NCBI GenBank assembly: GCA_002686705.1
Contig: NYYH01000018.1
Location: 1-25,569 of the forward strand
Direction: 5' to 3'
From: Bacteroidota bacterium
GTDB lineage: Bacteria; Bacteroidota; Bacteroidia; Bacteroidales; F082
DNA length: 25,569 nucleotides
Shown here: piece after piece, positions 1-8,707 of the stretch
Numbering within the stretch: the first letter of the stretch is position 1
Layout of the letters: the number at the start of each line of letters is the position of its first letter
Position numbers and translations under genes: made by a program
The notes under the pieces: model-generated
What the model was told of the DNA's origin: nothing
Database searches by the model: none
The model's input: the letters and a program-made list of their open reading frames with translations, nothing else

Positions 1-24
1 TGAAGTCGTATCTCAGGATTTCGT

Positions 25-2169
25 TTGTCCCAATCGTTTTTAATAAGTCTTTTATATGATGCGGCAATTGAGCAATATAATTCCTATGCTGAGCGTGTTC
101 CTGATGACCCAAGAGGACGCAAAGGGGCTGAAACAACAGCCCTTATAGAAGAGTGGATTGAAAATCCTTCGAAATATGAGATTACCAATATTAAGAAAAT
201 AAATTCTCGTGAAGCTGATTTTGCACCTGCATACACAACTGATAACTATAATGAGATAGTTTTTACCTCAACGCGTGAAGGAGCAACCGGTAAAGAAACT
301 GATAACTGGACAGCTCAAAATTTCAGCGACTTATTCGTAGCTAAGATTGACAGAAAAGGAGAGTGGTCAGAGCCAGTTCTTTTTGATGCTACTAAGAAAA
401 TAAATACTGAGGCCAATGAAGGAGCAGCAGTGTTTAATTCAAAATTTAACACTATTTATTATACAAAATGCCCAAACGATCAACAAAAAGAATCGGGCTG
501 CCAGATATACAAAGCAAGACGGACAGGTCGTTCTTGGGGAGAACCCGATATGGTTGATATTGCTAGTATCGATTCGATGTCCACAATTGGTCAACCTACA
601 GTAAGCGAAGGTGAACTCGTTATATATTTCTCAGCCAACCGACGAAGTGGAATGGGTGGTAAAGATATTTGGGTAGCATACCGGGATTCTAAATCAGAAG
701 GTTTCGGCAGACCTATGAACCTTGGAGAAGTCATTAACACTCCTGGTGATGAGATGTTCCCGTTTCTAAGAAACGATACAACATTATTTTTTGCTTCTGA
801 TGGTCATGGTGGAATGGGAGGACTTGATATTTTTGTTACTACTATTGATACTGCTGGAAACTGGGGTAAACCACGAAACCTTAAATATCCCATGAACTCA
901 ACATTCGATGATTTTGGTATAGTATTTCACCCAAATGATGAATATGGTTTCTTTAGCTCTAACAGGAAAGGTACACGTGGACAGGAGGATATCTGGTATT
1001 TTATTGAACCACCTCTTGAGTTTACTATAAGCGGAACAATTAAAGACGACCGCACATTAATGTATATGAGTGACGTTAATGTTCAACTAGTTGGTTCCAG
1101 TGGACTTTCAGTTACAACACGTACTAACGATGAGGGTTTCTACAGTTTTGGCAAAAGCCAACTTGAACCTAACACAATGTACGAAATACTGGTTGCCAAG
1201 CCTAACTATTTCAACAAAAAAGGAACCTTTACAACTGTTGGTGTTGAGTTTAGCAAAGATTTTGTTAAAGATTTTAATCTCATACCTATACCAACCGAAC
1301 CAATTGCTCTACCTGAAATTCTTTACGACTTAGCAAAATGGGATTTAAAACCTCAATATCAGGATTCACTTCAGGACTTGATCCAAACATTACGTGATAA
1401 CCCAAATATTGTTGTAGAACTGGCTTCTCATACAGATTTACGTGATAGCCATGAGAGAAACGATATACTTTCACAACGCCGTGCACAATCAGTTGTTAAC
1501 TATCTGATAATAAGAGGTATTGAACCTGCAAGACTTGTGGCAAAAGGTTATGGTGAAAGGGCTCCGCTTCCACTTAAAAAAGATGTTATTCGAGATGGTT
1601 TTCTTTTTTCTGAAGGTACAATACTTGATGAAGCTTATATTGAATCTTTATTAAGTAATAATGAGAAAGAAGCTGCCCACCAACTTAACAGACGTACTGA
1701 GTTTAGAGTGCTGCGGAAGGACTATATACCACAATCTACAAATATTGATCTGGCAACTATTAATATTGCTATCTATCCTGAGGATAATGCGATAGTATTT
1801 ACCGAAGCTCCAAAATCTGGCACTTACGTTTCATCATGTATTATTAATGGTTATAATGAAGAGTTTGCATTTGACAGAACTGCTGATGCTATGATATCAT
1901 TGGATCAAGCCATGAATCTCCTAAAGTGGGGAGCAATTAGCAAAGAAGATTTTGAAGGTGATCCTGAACGAGTTCTGGCTGATAACACAATAGCAGACAG
2001 GGCAATCATCAATATAAAAGAAATAAATATTGCCAATAAGAAGGTTGAAAACGTAAAAGTAAAAGTAACTTACAAATTAAACTACGGACTCGTGTTTGGT
2101 GACAGACTAATGAAACAATTTGGGAAATATTCCTATAATACAAAAACGCATAAACTTACTATTGAGTAA
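25..2169 (+). CDS. OmpA-family envelope protein, PD40 propeller + OmpA + retropepsin-like domain (PorE-like), 5' end missing
   Basis: Seen: the 714 visible residues begin in the middle of a TPR-like helix (YDAAIEQYNSYAERVPDDPRG). Five PD40/WD40-like blades follow (residues about 65-330, each ending in motifs such as GGKDIWVAY and GGLDIFVTT), then a carboxypeptidase-regulatory-like beta domain (about 332-410) and an OmpA domain (about 430-570) with the peptidoglycan-binding signature SHTDLRD...LSQRRAQSVVNYL. A further domain of about 120 residues follows. Family knowledge: PD40-CRD-OmpA proteins include PorE, a periplasmic T9SS component thought to anchor the machinery to peptidoglycan; many paralogues have no assigned role. 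The C-terminal region aligns by eye with retropepsin-like clan AA peptidases, but DTG is replaced by Asp617-Arg-Thr. No signal peptide is visible. An in-frame TGA lies at 1-3 and the first usable start is TTG, so the real N terminus (signal plus TPRs) is outside the window or lost at a contig edge or frameshift. PorE identity is inference. Confidence 0.85.
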   Translation: MSQSFLISLLYDAAIEQYNSYAERVPDDPRGRKGAETTALIEEWIENPSKYEITNIKKINSREADFAPAYTTDNYNEIVFTSTREGATGKETDNWTAQNFSDLFVAKIDRKGEWSEPVLFDATKKINTEANEGAAVFNSKFNTIYYTKCPNDQQKESGCQIYKARRTGRSWGEPDMVDIASIDSMSTIGQPTVSEGELVIYFSANRRSGMGGKDIWVAYRDSKSEGFGRPMNLGEVINTPGDEMFPFLRNDTTLFFASDGHGGMGGLDIFVTTIDTAGNWGKPRNLKYPMNSTFDDFGIVFHPNDEYGFFSSNRKGTRGQEDIWYFIEPPLEFTISGTIKDDRTLMYMSDVNVQLVGSSGLSVTTRTNDEGFYSFGKSQLEPNTMYEILVAKPNYFNKKGTFTTVGVEFSKDFVKDFNLIPIPTEPIALPEILYDLAKWDLKPQYQDSLQDLIQTLRDNPNIVVELASHTDLRDSHERNDILSQRRAQSVVNYLIIRGIEPARLVAKGYGERAPLPLKKDVIRDGFLFSEGTILDEAYIESLLSNNEKEAAHQLNRRTEFRVLRKDYIPQSTNIDLATINIAIYPEDNAIVFTEAPKSGTYVSSCIINGYNEEFAFDRTADAMISLDQAMNLLKWGAISKEDFEGDPERVLADNTIADRAIINIKEINIANKKVENVKVKVTYKLNYGLVFGDRLMKQFGKYSYNTKTHKLTIE

Positions 2170-2189
2170 TAGATAAGAAGGAGTAAATA

Positions 2190-2222
2190 GTGACTAAACG
2201 ACCTGTAGCCATTAACCGATGA
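2190..2222 (+). other. Possible 10-codon leader ORF upstream of purM
   Basis: A GTG at 2190 opens a reading frame of ten codons (MTKRPVAINR). Its TGA stop at 2220-2222 overlaps the purM ATG at 2219-2221 as ATGA. A strong Shine-Dalgarno-like AAGGAG sits at 2178-2183, six bases before the GTG and much too far (35 bases) from the purM ATG. Bacteroidota rarely depend on Shine-Dalgarno pairing, so this may be chance. If real, it would couple translation into purM. Confidence 0.25.
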
Positions 2223-3391
2223 CCAAACAATCACGATATATGCAGAGAGGTGTGTCGGCATCGAAAGAAGATGTTCATGCAGCCGTTCGCAATTTGGACA
2301 AAGGAATATTTCCCAATGCCTTTTGTAAAGTGATACCTGATATTATTGGTAGTGACGATAACTACTGCAATGTTATGCATGCTGATGGCGCTGGAACAAA
2401 ATCGTCGTTCGCATACATCTACTGGAAAGAAACCGGTGATATTAGTGTTTGGAAAGGTATAGCACAAGATGCCATCGTAATGAATATTGATGACTTGTTA
2501 TGTGTTGGTGTAACTGATGACATACTTATTTCTTCAACAATTGGGAGAAATAAAAATTTAATTCCCGGAAGTGTAATTGCTGCTATTATCAATGGCACAG
2601 AAGAGTTTCTAGATAAAATGCGTAATCTGGGTATTAATATATTTCTTACTGGAGGAGAAACAGCCGATGTTGGAGACTTGGTTCGCACAATAATAGTTGA
2701 TTCAACTGTTACTGCACGTTTACGTCGTGATCAAATAATTGAAAACAATATACAACCTGGAGATGTAATCATCGGACTTTCATCTTTCGGCCAGGCAACA
2801 TACGAGAATGAATACAACGGAGGTATGGGAAGCAACGGACTTACCTCAGCACGGCACGATGTATTTGAAAAAAATCTCGCTCATAGTTACCCTGAGAGTT
2901 TCGACCCACTTATTCCTGAAGAATTATTATATTCGGGTAATATGTCGTTAACGACACCAAGTAGTGTTGAAGGTATGGATGTAGGAAAATTAATATTATC
3001 GCCAACTCGAACCTATGCACCGGTTATTAAATCAATACTCGATTCTTACAGAAATCAAATCAATGGTATTATACATTGTAGCGGTGGTGCACAAACTAAG
3101 GTCCTGCACTTTATTGAAGACCTGCACATTATAAAAAACAACATGTTCCCTGTCCCACCGTTGTTTAAGCTAATACAAGCTCAATCGGGTACTAATTGGG
3201 AAGAAATGTACAAGGTTTTCAATATGGGACATCGTATGGAATTATATGTACCTGAGGAGATAAGCGACGATATCATAAAAATTTCACAATCATTTAATAT
3301 TGATGCTCAAATAATTGGGCACGTTGTAAAATCTGAATCAAAGAGTCTTACAATAGTCTCTCCATATGGCACTTTTACTTATGCAAAGTAA
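2219..3391 (+). CDS. purM: Phosphoribosylformylglycinamidine cyclo-ligase (AIR synthase)
   Basis: Catalyses the ATP-dependent ring closure of formylglycinamidine ribonucleotide to aminoimidazole ribonucleotide in cytoplasmic de novo purine synthesis. The 390-residue protein matches the Bacteroidota form nearly end to end: an N terminus RYMQRGVSASKEDVHAA, the glycine-rich substrate loop HADGAGTKSS, GIAQDAIVMNIDDLLCVG, TGGETADVGDLVRT, the long GQATYENEYNGGMGSNGLTS segment, HCSGGAQTKVLHF and VFNMGHRMELYVP. This form is longer than the roughly 345-residue proteobacterial enzyme. The ATG at 2219 is chosen because the Bacteroidota proteins begin just before the conserved RYMQRGVS. It lies 49 bases after the OmpA-family gene and has no other pur gene next to it. 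No clear terminator follows. Identification is firm. Confidence 0.95.
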   Translation: MTKQSRYMQRGVSASKEDVHAAVRNLDKGIFPNAFCKVIPDIIGSDDNYCNVMHADGAGTKSSFAYIYWKETGDISVWKGIAQDAIVMNIDDLLCVGVTDDILISSTIGRNKNLIPGSVIAAIINGTEEFLDKMRNLGINIFLTGGETADVGDLVRTIIVDSTVTARLRRDQIIENNIQPGDVIIGLSSFGQATYENEYNGGMGSNGLTSARHDVFEKNLAHSYPESFDPLIPEELLYSGNMSLTTPSSVEGMDVGKLILSPTRTYAPVIKSILDSYRNQINGIIHCSGGAQTKVLHFIEDLHIIKNNMFPVPPLFKLIQAQSGTNWEEMYKVFNMGHRMELYVPEEISDDIIKISQSFNIDAQIIGHVVKSESKSLTIVSPYGTFTYAK

Positions 3392-3467
3392 ATCCTTTAC
3401 GGGTTTGGTAAGCCTCAAAAGATAATAGACTTGAACAAAACTTTTTCCCACAGTTTCTAAATAATTC

Positions 3468-3498
3468 TTGAATTATGCAAACTATTTCATTACTTTTA
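3468..3498 (+). promoter_or_regulatory. Predicted Bacteroidota-type promoter for the secreted peptidase gene
   Basis: TTG at 3468-3470 is followed after 20 bases by TACTTTTA at 3491-3498. This fits the Bacteroidota sigma-ABfr consensus (TTTG near -33, TAnnTTTG near -7, 19-21 bases apart) with one mismatch in the -7 box. The predicted start of transcription is around 3505, giving a leader of about 20 bases before the ATG at 3526. Confidence 0.5.
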
Positions 3499-3525
3499 TC
3501 GTCTATAATAGAAACAAAGTAATTT

Positions 3526-6500
3526 ATGAGATTAATAATTACTATAGCTATCATTACTTTAAGTCTGTTTCTATTTCCTAAAACAATTTTGGGGCAACAG
3601 TTAAGTAATGAGAATATCTTTGTCAGACTAACAAAAGCTGATTCTATTTACGCATCCAAGCTACCTCAACTTAAACTACCAAAACGATACAAATTAGGAA
3701 AAGTTAGAGAATTACCATCAGAACTCAATAATTCTTTACTGCCATTTTTTCGTCCTACATTTTCTCAAAATTCCTTTTGGAATTGTGGGCAGGCAGCAGG
3801 AGTTGGATACAATTTTACATATGAACTGAATGCTGCAAGGGGGTTAAACGGCAATACTTTAACAAACCAATACTCTCCGAATTTCACTTATAATTTTATG
3901 AATAGCGGTGAAGGTTGGGGAGTTAGCTACTTCAATAGTTTCGATGCAATAAAAAAATGTGGCAACCCAAACTTGTCTGATTACGGTGGATTATTTAATG
4001 GTGGAGATACAAGATGGATGTCGGGATTTGAGCTATATGAAAATGCTATGCAAAACCGAATAGAAAATGTATATGCTATTGATGTAGGCACTCCTGAAGG
4101 ACTAACAACACTTAAATATTGGTTATTAGATCATCTTAACGGCTCTGAATTTGGTGGAGTAGCAAATTTCTATTTTCAATTCGGCTGGACTGGAAATCTA
4201 CCTCCTGAAAGTCCTGATACCGGTTTTCCTGTAATTATTGAAGCTGGAGAATTTGCCGGACATGCGTTGACAATAGTTGGTTTTAATGATTCGATTAGAT
4301 ATGATATTAACAATGATGGACAGTTTACTAATGATATCGATATAACTGAAGATGGGATAGTTGATATGAAGGATTGGGAAATTGGTGGCCTTCGTTATAT
4401 TAACAGCTCATTGGCTAATAATGGTGCTGGTTATTTAATGTACCGCACTCTTGCTTTTGAATATGGTTCTGGTGGACTATGGAACCAACAGATGCATGTA
4501 CTAACCGTAAAAGAAAATTATGAACCTTTGGTGAACTTACGCTTAAAGATAGCCCATAACTCAAGAAACAAGTTAAAAGTCATTGCAGGAATTTCTTCTA
4601 ATACAACAGATAATTATCCTGAATATACAATGGATTTCCCTATTTTCAACTACCAGGGAGGTGATCAATATATGCAGGGACTTGATACATCAGCATCACA
4701 TAAAACATTAGAATTAGCATTAGATATAAGCCCTTTATTAACTCATGTTTCTACAGATCACCCAGTAAAATTCTTTGTGCAAATTGCTGAAAATGACAAA
4801 TATAATATGGGAGAAGGCGAAATACTATATTACAGTGTTGTTGATCGAACAGATGGATTTTCAGAAGTTGTATGTAACGAAGTCCCACAGAACATTAACA
4901 ATAATGCCGTTACTACGTTACAGATAACCTATACACCTGTGTTTGATAAAGTAAAAATAATCACTGAAGAACTACCAGGAATATCTCCAGGCACAGTCCA
5001 AATTGTTCAACTCGAGGCAGAAAGTGGTTATCCACCTTATAGTTGGGAAGTTTTAAAGCCTTATACATTTAACACGATACAAAATGATTTCCCGCAAATA
5101 AGTGATGAAAGGTTAGCGTTTGAAAATAATACTGATGCCCGAGTTGAGGTATCTCTTCCCTTCAACTTTCCTTATTATGGTGACACGATACAGAATATAA
5201 CAATATATCTTGACGGATTTATTATGTTCAACGACGAGCCTTACCCATACCCATATTATGTAGGTGAAGAATCTTTAATAAAACGGGAGAAAGTTATTGC
5301 ACCATTTATGTCAGATATGATGTTAAATTATGAAGATGTTGATGGTGTTTGGATAAACAAATACTATGACTATGTTGGTATAAGATGGAAAGTCTCTGCC
5401 GAAACATCTTATGGCTCAAGCGATGTTAATTTCAGTGTTTTGCTTTATCCTAATGGAAAAATTGAAACTCATTATGGATCAATGGATTATCCGCAAAATA
5501 GACTATGGGCTGTCGGAATATCATCTGGTGATAATACGAACTACACTCTAAATCAATTTGGACATCATCTTGATGAAGTCTCAAATACTGCTTTTGAGTA
5601 TTCTCCTCCTGAACTGCTAACGGATATTAATGTAAATCAATTAGGTGAACTTTCAATAATGATTAATGATGAATCACAAATATATCCTCTAACTGTTCAA
5701 GTTAAAGACGACAAAGGAATAATTGACGTAGCATCATATAATATATCATCTTCCGGCTTAACTTTCAACTATCATATTAGTCCTGGCAACAATAATACAA
5801 TTGAGTATAATGAAATATCCGAACTAAGTCTTTACGTTAACAATAATTCCTCTAATACCTTGGAAAACGTTCATATGAATCTTTCATCTTTAAGTACATA
5901 TGTACAACTTAGTGATACCCTCGTAAGTATTGGAACGCTTGAACCCCAGCAATCAATTGAAATAAGCAATGCCACTGATATAAGTGTATTACCTCAGGTA
6001 CCTGATAAATTTAATTCTATTATTCGTTGCAACTTGACAACAGATGATAAACATTATACCTCAAACATAAACTTAACAGTTAACGCTCCTGATTTTAGGA
6101 TAATTGACACACAGATAATTGATAACAACAATAATGTTCTTTATCCAGGTGAAACCGCCACAATAAAATTCTCTATACAAAATGGGGGGCACGCAAGGTC
6201 AATGGATGTGACATGTAAACTTAGTGATGAATATACACATGTTTATATTCCACCTCAGGAATCAGATATCATCGCCTTAAACCCTGGTGATACCACCTCC
6301 GTAGAGTTTACAATAGCTGCTGCTTTTTCAACTCCAATGGGCACAGAAATTCAATTAGACCTGGCGATTTATAATAGTGAATATGATTTTAAAACAATAG
6401 CTACAAATATAAGAGTGGGCCATTTGCCAGTACTTATAATTGACCTCAACCCAGCACATAAATCAGGGCCACCAATTAAGACTATTCTTAACAATCTGGG

Positions 6501-7347
6501 CCTTCAAAATACTTATACCATATCTGTGCCTTACAATCTAGACGATTATTTGTCAGTATTTGTATGTCTTGGTGGATTTTTCAACAACTACTATCTAACT
6601 GAATATGAAGGTACAGTACTTGCAGATTATCTACAATCAACAGGTAAAATTTATATGGAAGGAAGTGCAACCTGGGGTAGCGATCCACAAACATCATTAC
6701 ACAATTTATTTAATCTTATTGCTGACCCACCAGGTAACTACTTTATTCTAGACACGATTGTAGGTGTAAACGAAAGCTACACAAAAGACATGATTTTTAA
6801 CATTGAAGAACAATATTCTTACGTTAATTATTTTTTACATCCTGATGAAGGAGCTAGCACATTTATGATTAGTAATAATGATGAATCTTCTGGGGTAGTA
6901 ATAGCTAACCAAACTGAAAATTATAGTACTATCGGATCAAATATACTGTTTGGTGCCTTAATAGATACTGATACGATCAACACAAAAGAGGATTATCTAT
7001 TAAGCATTCTCGACTTTTTTGATATAAAAAAATATATCTATGTTGATACTCCGGAATTAGAGTCTCATGGTAGAAATATCAACATCCACGTTTATCCAAA
7101 TCCAGTGAAAGACAAACTTACCATCCAATTCTTTAATACATTTCAAAAGCCATCTTTGTACCAGATTATGGATATTCATGGCAAACTCATTAAAGAGGAA
7201 AGTATTTCTGAGATTATAGTGGGAAATTCTACTTCAACAGACTGGAATTGTAAAGACAAAAATGGGAAGAACCTTCCAAATGGTATATACCTTATACGAT
7301 ATATTTCGGGTAATCAATCTGTTACAAAGAAAATAATTCTCAATTAG
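3526..7347 (+). CDS. Secreted papain-like (C1) cysteine peptidase with T9SS type A sorting domain
   Basis: Seen: an N-terminal signal peptide (about 1-24), then a papain-fold core. The oxyanion Gln81 and nucleophile Cys87 have papain-like spacing (Q-x5-C, QNSFWNC), His246 lies in GHALTIVGFND, and Asn293 lies in YINSSLANNGAGYLMYR, which replaces the usual NSWG. Between His and Asn is an acidic insertion (260-283) with dockerin/EF-hand-like calcium loops, best seen at Asp272-Thr274-Asp276-Gly277-Asp280-Asp283. Further along are a lectin- or nidogen-like beta region (about 540-690, LPFNFPYYGDTIQN), CARDB/Ig-like beta domains (about 745-970), a Rossmann-like segment (about 970-1080) of unclear role, and a C-terminal sorting domain from residue 1189 (VYPNPVKDKLTI ... 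GIYLIRY ... TKKIIL). Inference: exported by Sec, moved across the outer membrane by T9SS and attached or released outside, where it cleaves proteins. Peptidase activity is likely but unproven because the NSWG motif is altered. A promoter lies just upstream. Confidence 0.85.
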   Translation: MRLIITIAIITLSLFLFPKTILGQQLSNENIFVRLTKADSIYASKLPQLKLPKRYKLGKVRELPSELNNSLLPFFRPTFSQNSFWNCGQAAGVGYNFTYELNAARGLNGNTLTNQYSPNFTYNFMNSGEGWGVSYFNSFDAIKKCGNPNLSDYGGLFNGGDTRWMSGFELYENAMQNRIENVYAIDVGTPEGLTTLKYWLLDHLNGSEFGGVANFYFQFGWTGNLPPESPDTGFPVIIEAGEFAGHALTIVGFNDSIRYDINNDGQFTNDIDITEDGIVDMKDWEIGGLRYINSSLANNGAGYLMYRTLAFEYGSGGLWNQQMHVLTVKENYEPLVNLRLKIAHNSRNKLKVIAGISSNTTDNYPEYTMDFPIFNYQGGDQYMQGLDTSASHKTLELALDISPLLTHVSTDHPVKFFVQIAENDKYNMGEGEILYYSVVDRTDGFSEVVCNEVPQNINNNAVTTLQITYTPVFDKVKIITEELPGISPGTVQIVQLEAESGYPPYSWEVLKPYTFNTIQNDFPQISDERLAFENNTDARVEVSLPFNFPYYGDTIQNITIYLDGFIMFNDEPYPYPYYVGEESLIKREKVIAPFMSDMMLNYEDVDGVWINKYYDYVGIRWKVSAETSYGSSDVNFSVLLYPNGKIETHYGSMDYPQNRLWAVGISSGDNTNYTLNQFGHHLDEVSNTAFEYSPPELLTDINVNQLGELSIMINDESQIYPLTVQVKDDKGIIDVASYNISSSGLTFNYHISPGNNNTIEYNEISELSLYVNNNSSNTLENVHMNLSSLSTYVQLSDTLVSIGTLEPQQSIEISNATDISVLPQVPDKFNSIIRCNLTTDDKHYTSNINLTVNAPDFRIIDTQIIDNNNNVLYPGETATIKFSIQNGGHARSMDVTCKLSDEYTHVYIPPQESDIIALNPGDTTSVEFTIAAAFSTPMGTEIQLDLAIYNSEYDFKTIATNIRVGHLPVLIIDLNPAHKSGPPIKTILNNLGLQNTYTISVPYNLDDYLSVFVCLGGFFNNYYLTEYEGTVLADYLQSTGKIYMEGSATWGSDPQTSLHNLFNLIADPPGNYFILDTIVGVNESYTKDMIFNIEEQYSYVNYFLHPDEGASTFMISNNDESSGVVIANQTENYSTIGSNILFGALIDTDTINTKEDYLLSILDFFDIKKYIYVDTPELESHGRNINIHVYPNPVKDKLTIQFFNTFQKPSLYQIMDIHGKLIKEESISEIIVGNSTSTDWNCKDKNGKNLPNGIYLIRYISGNQSVTKKIILN

Positions 7348-7376
7348 TTGAATACAAAAAGTTGCTTGGTGAAAGT

Positions 7377-8300
7377 ATGAAGAAAGTAATCATTTTTGGT
7401 GGTAGCGGATTTATAGGCAAACACCTTGTTGAAGAACTTAATAATGATTACAAGATAATTGTTATTTCAAGACGAAAAAGAAGTGTTGCTAAACAGTTTA
7501 AAGCAAAAATAGCTGTTGAAAGATTAAGAACCAGAGATTTGACTAAGCTTTCTGAATTATTGGAAGACGCCAAAGCTGTAATAAATCTTGCAGGTGAAAA
7601 TGTTGGGGGTCGCTGGAGCAAAAAAAAGTTAGATAAAATAAGAAAAAGCAGGCTTGATATTGACAATATAATTGTCAGGGCAATAAGAAACACAAAGAAA
7701 AAACCAGAAGTTTTAATTCAGGGTTCTGCTATTGGGATTTATGGATTAAGTCGCGATAATATTGATGTAACTGAAAAAACCGCATTAGGACAAAGAGGTT
7801 TTTTATCAAAATTGACAATTAGCCATGAAAACACATTCAAGCAACTTGAAAAATTAATGCGCGTTGTATACATCAGAACAGGTATGGTCCTTGATGCTAA
7901 AGAAGGTGTACTCCCAAAAATTGCTACTCCATTTAGGTGGTTTATTGGCGGGCAGATTGGTAGCGGTAATCAATGGAACTCATGGATACACATTGATGAT
8001 GAAGTGAGAGCAATAAGATTCTTAATTGAACATAAAGGTTGCCATGGAGCTTATAATCTCACCGCACCAAATCCAGTAAAACAGAAGCAGTTGGCAATAG
8101 AAGTTGGTCATACCCTTAAACGTCCTTCGTATTTACCAAAACCGGCTTTTCTATTAAGATTTGTATTTGGAAAGATGGCAAACGAATTATTGCTGAACGG
8201 ATTAAAAATTCTTCCTGAACATCTTATTGAAGATGGCTTTAAGTTTAACTTTGAAGATATAAATTCTGCATTATCTGATATTTACGGTAATTCAAAATAA
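7377..8300 (+). CDS. TIGR01777-family SDR epimerase (NAD-dependent epimerase/dehydratase-like)
   Basis: Atypical short-chain dehydrogenase of the YfcH/SulA-like TIGR01777 family. Seen: the N-terminal nucleotide-binding glycine motif GGSGFIG (residues 8-14), the family-typical VINLAGENVGGRWSKKKLDKI, the substrate-side motif QGSAIGIYG, and the later NQWNSWIHIDDEVRAI and GAYNLTAPNPV with a C-terminal DUF1731-like end (KPAFLLRFVFGKMANELLLNG). The substrate of this family is not established. The ATG at 7377 is preferred because it gives MKKVIIFGGSGFIG; an upstream in-frame TTG at 7362 would only add five residues. It follows the peptidase gene by 29 bases and precedes the YccF gene by 11 bases, so it is probably cotranscribed with the latter. 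The length (307 residues) is normal for the family. Confidence 0.9.
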   Translation: MKKVIIFGGSGFIGKHLVEELNNDYKIIVISRRKRSVAKQFKAKIAVERLRTRDLTKLSELLEDAKAVINLAGENVGGRWSKKKLDKIRKSRLDIDNIIVRAIRNTKKKPEVLIQGSAIGIYGLSRDNIDVTEKTALGQRGFLSKLTISHENTFKQLEKLMRVVYIRTGMVLDAKEGVLPKIATPFRWFIGGQIGSGNQWNSWIHIDDEVRAIRFLIEHKGCHGAYNLTAPNPVKQKQLAIEVGHTLKRPSYLPKPAFLLRFVFGKMANELLLNGLKILPEHLIEDGFKFNFEDINSALSDIYGNSK

Positions 8301-8311
8301 ATACTACAATT

Positions 8312-8686
8312 ATGAAATTTCTAGGTAATATTATTTGGTTACTTTTTGGTGGATTTGCTATTGCCTTAGAGTATTTTGTTGCCAGCATGTTTCTGCTGAT
8401 AACGATTATTGGTATTCCGTTCGCCTTGCAAACAATGAAATTAGGTATACTGGCATTATGGCCTTTTGGAAGTGAAGTTGTTCAATCAAATCCACCTTCG
8501 GGCTGCCTTACAACCTTTATGAATATCCTCTGGTTCTTTATTGGTGGATTTTGGATACTACTCACTCATTTATTTTTTGGTGTTTTATTGTTTATTACAA
8601 TTATTGGAATTCCTTGGGCGCAACAACATTTTAAACTTGCAGGTCTTGCTCTCACACCTTTCGGTAGAGATATTGTAACTAGGTGA
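8312..8686 (+). CDS. YccF domain inner-membrane protein
   Basis: A 124-residue hydrophobic protein with an obvious internal duplication. The first half (GNIIWLLFGGF ... LITIIGIPFALQTMKLGILALWPFG) is repeated in the second (MNILWFFIGGFWILL ... ITIIGIPWAQQHFKLAGLALTPFG). This is the YccF (DUF307) signature: two repeats, each with a hydrophobic hairpin and the conserved IGIP segment. The protein should sit in the cytoplasmic membrane with about four membrane segments. The biological role of YccF is not known. It lies 11 bases after the epimerase gene, so the two are probably cotranscribed. It is slightly shorter than the E. coli homologue. Confidence 0.9.
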   Translation: MKFLGNIIWLLFGGFAIALEYFVASMFLLITIIGIPFALQTMKLGILALWPFGSEVVQSNPPSGCLTTFMNILWFFIGGFWILLTHLFFGVLLFITIIGIPWAQQHFKLAGLALTPFGRDIVTR

Positions 8687-8694
8687 TAATATCT

Positions 8695-8707
8695 ATTATT
8701 TAATAAT
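8695..8707 (+). repeat. 13-base AT palindrome overlapping the aroB -7 box
   Basis: ATTATT and AATAAT flank a single T at 8701, making a perfect palindrome that overlaps the first four bases of the predicted -7 element of aroB. It could be a small operator or simply low-complexity AT sequence. Confidence 0.3.

Noticed and set aside
3392..3440. Possible terminator after purM (GGGTTT ... AAGCC).
   Set aside because: The stem has a central mismatch, a very short loop and no U-tract.
3475..3522. 15-codon frame (starting MQTISLLLSS) that stops 3 bases before the peptidase gene.
   Set aside because: It overlaps the predicted promoter, so its start codon would lie upstream of the transcript start.
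7362..7376. TTG start five codons upstream for the SDR epimerase.
   Set aside because: The ATG at 7377 begins exactly at the conserved MKKVIIFGGSGFIG Rossmann strand.
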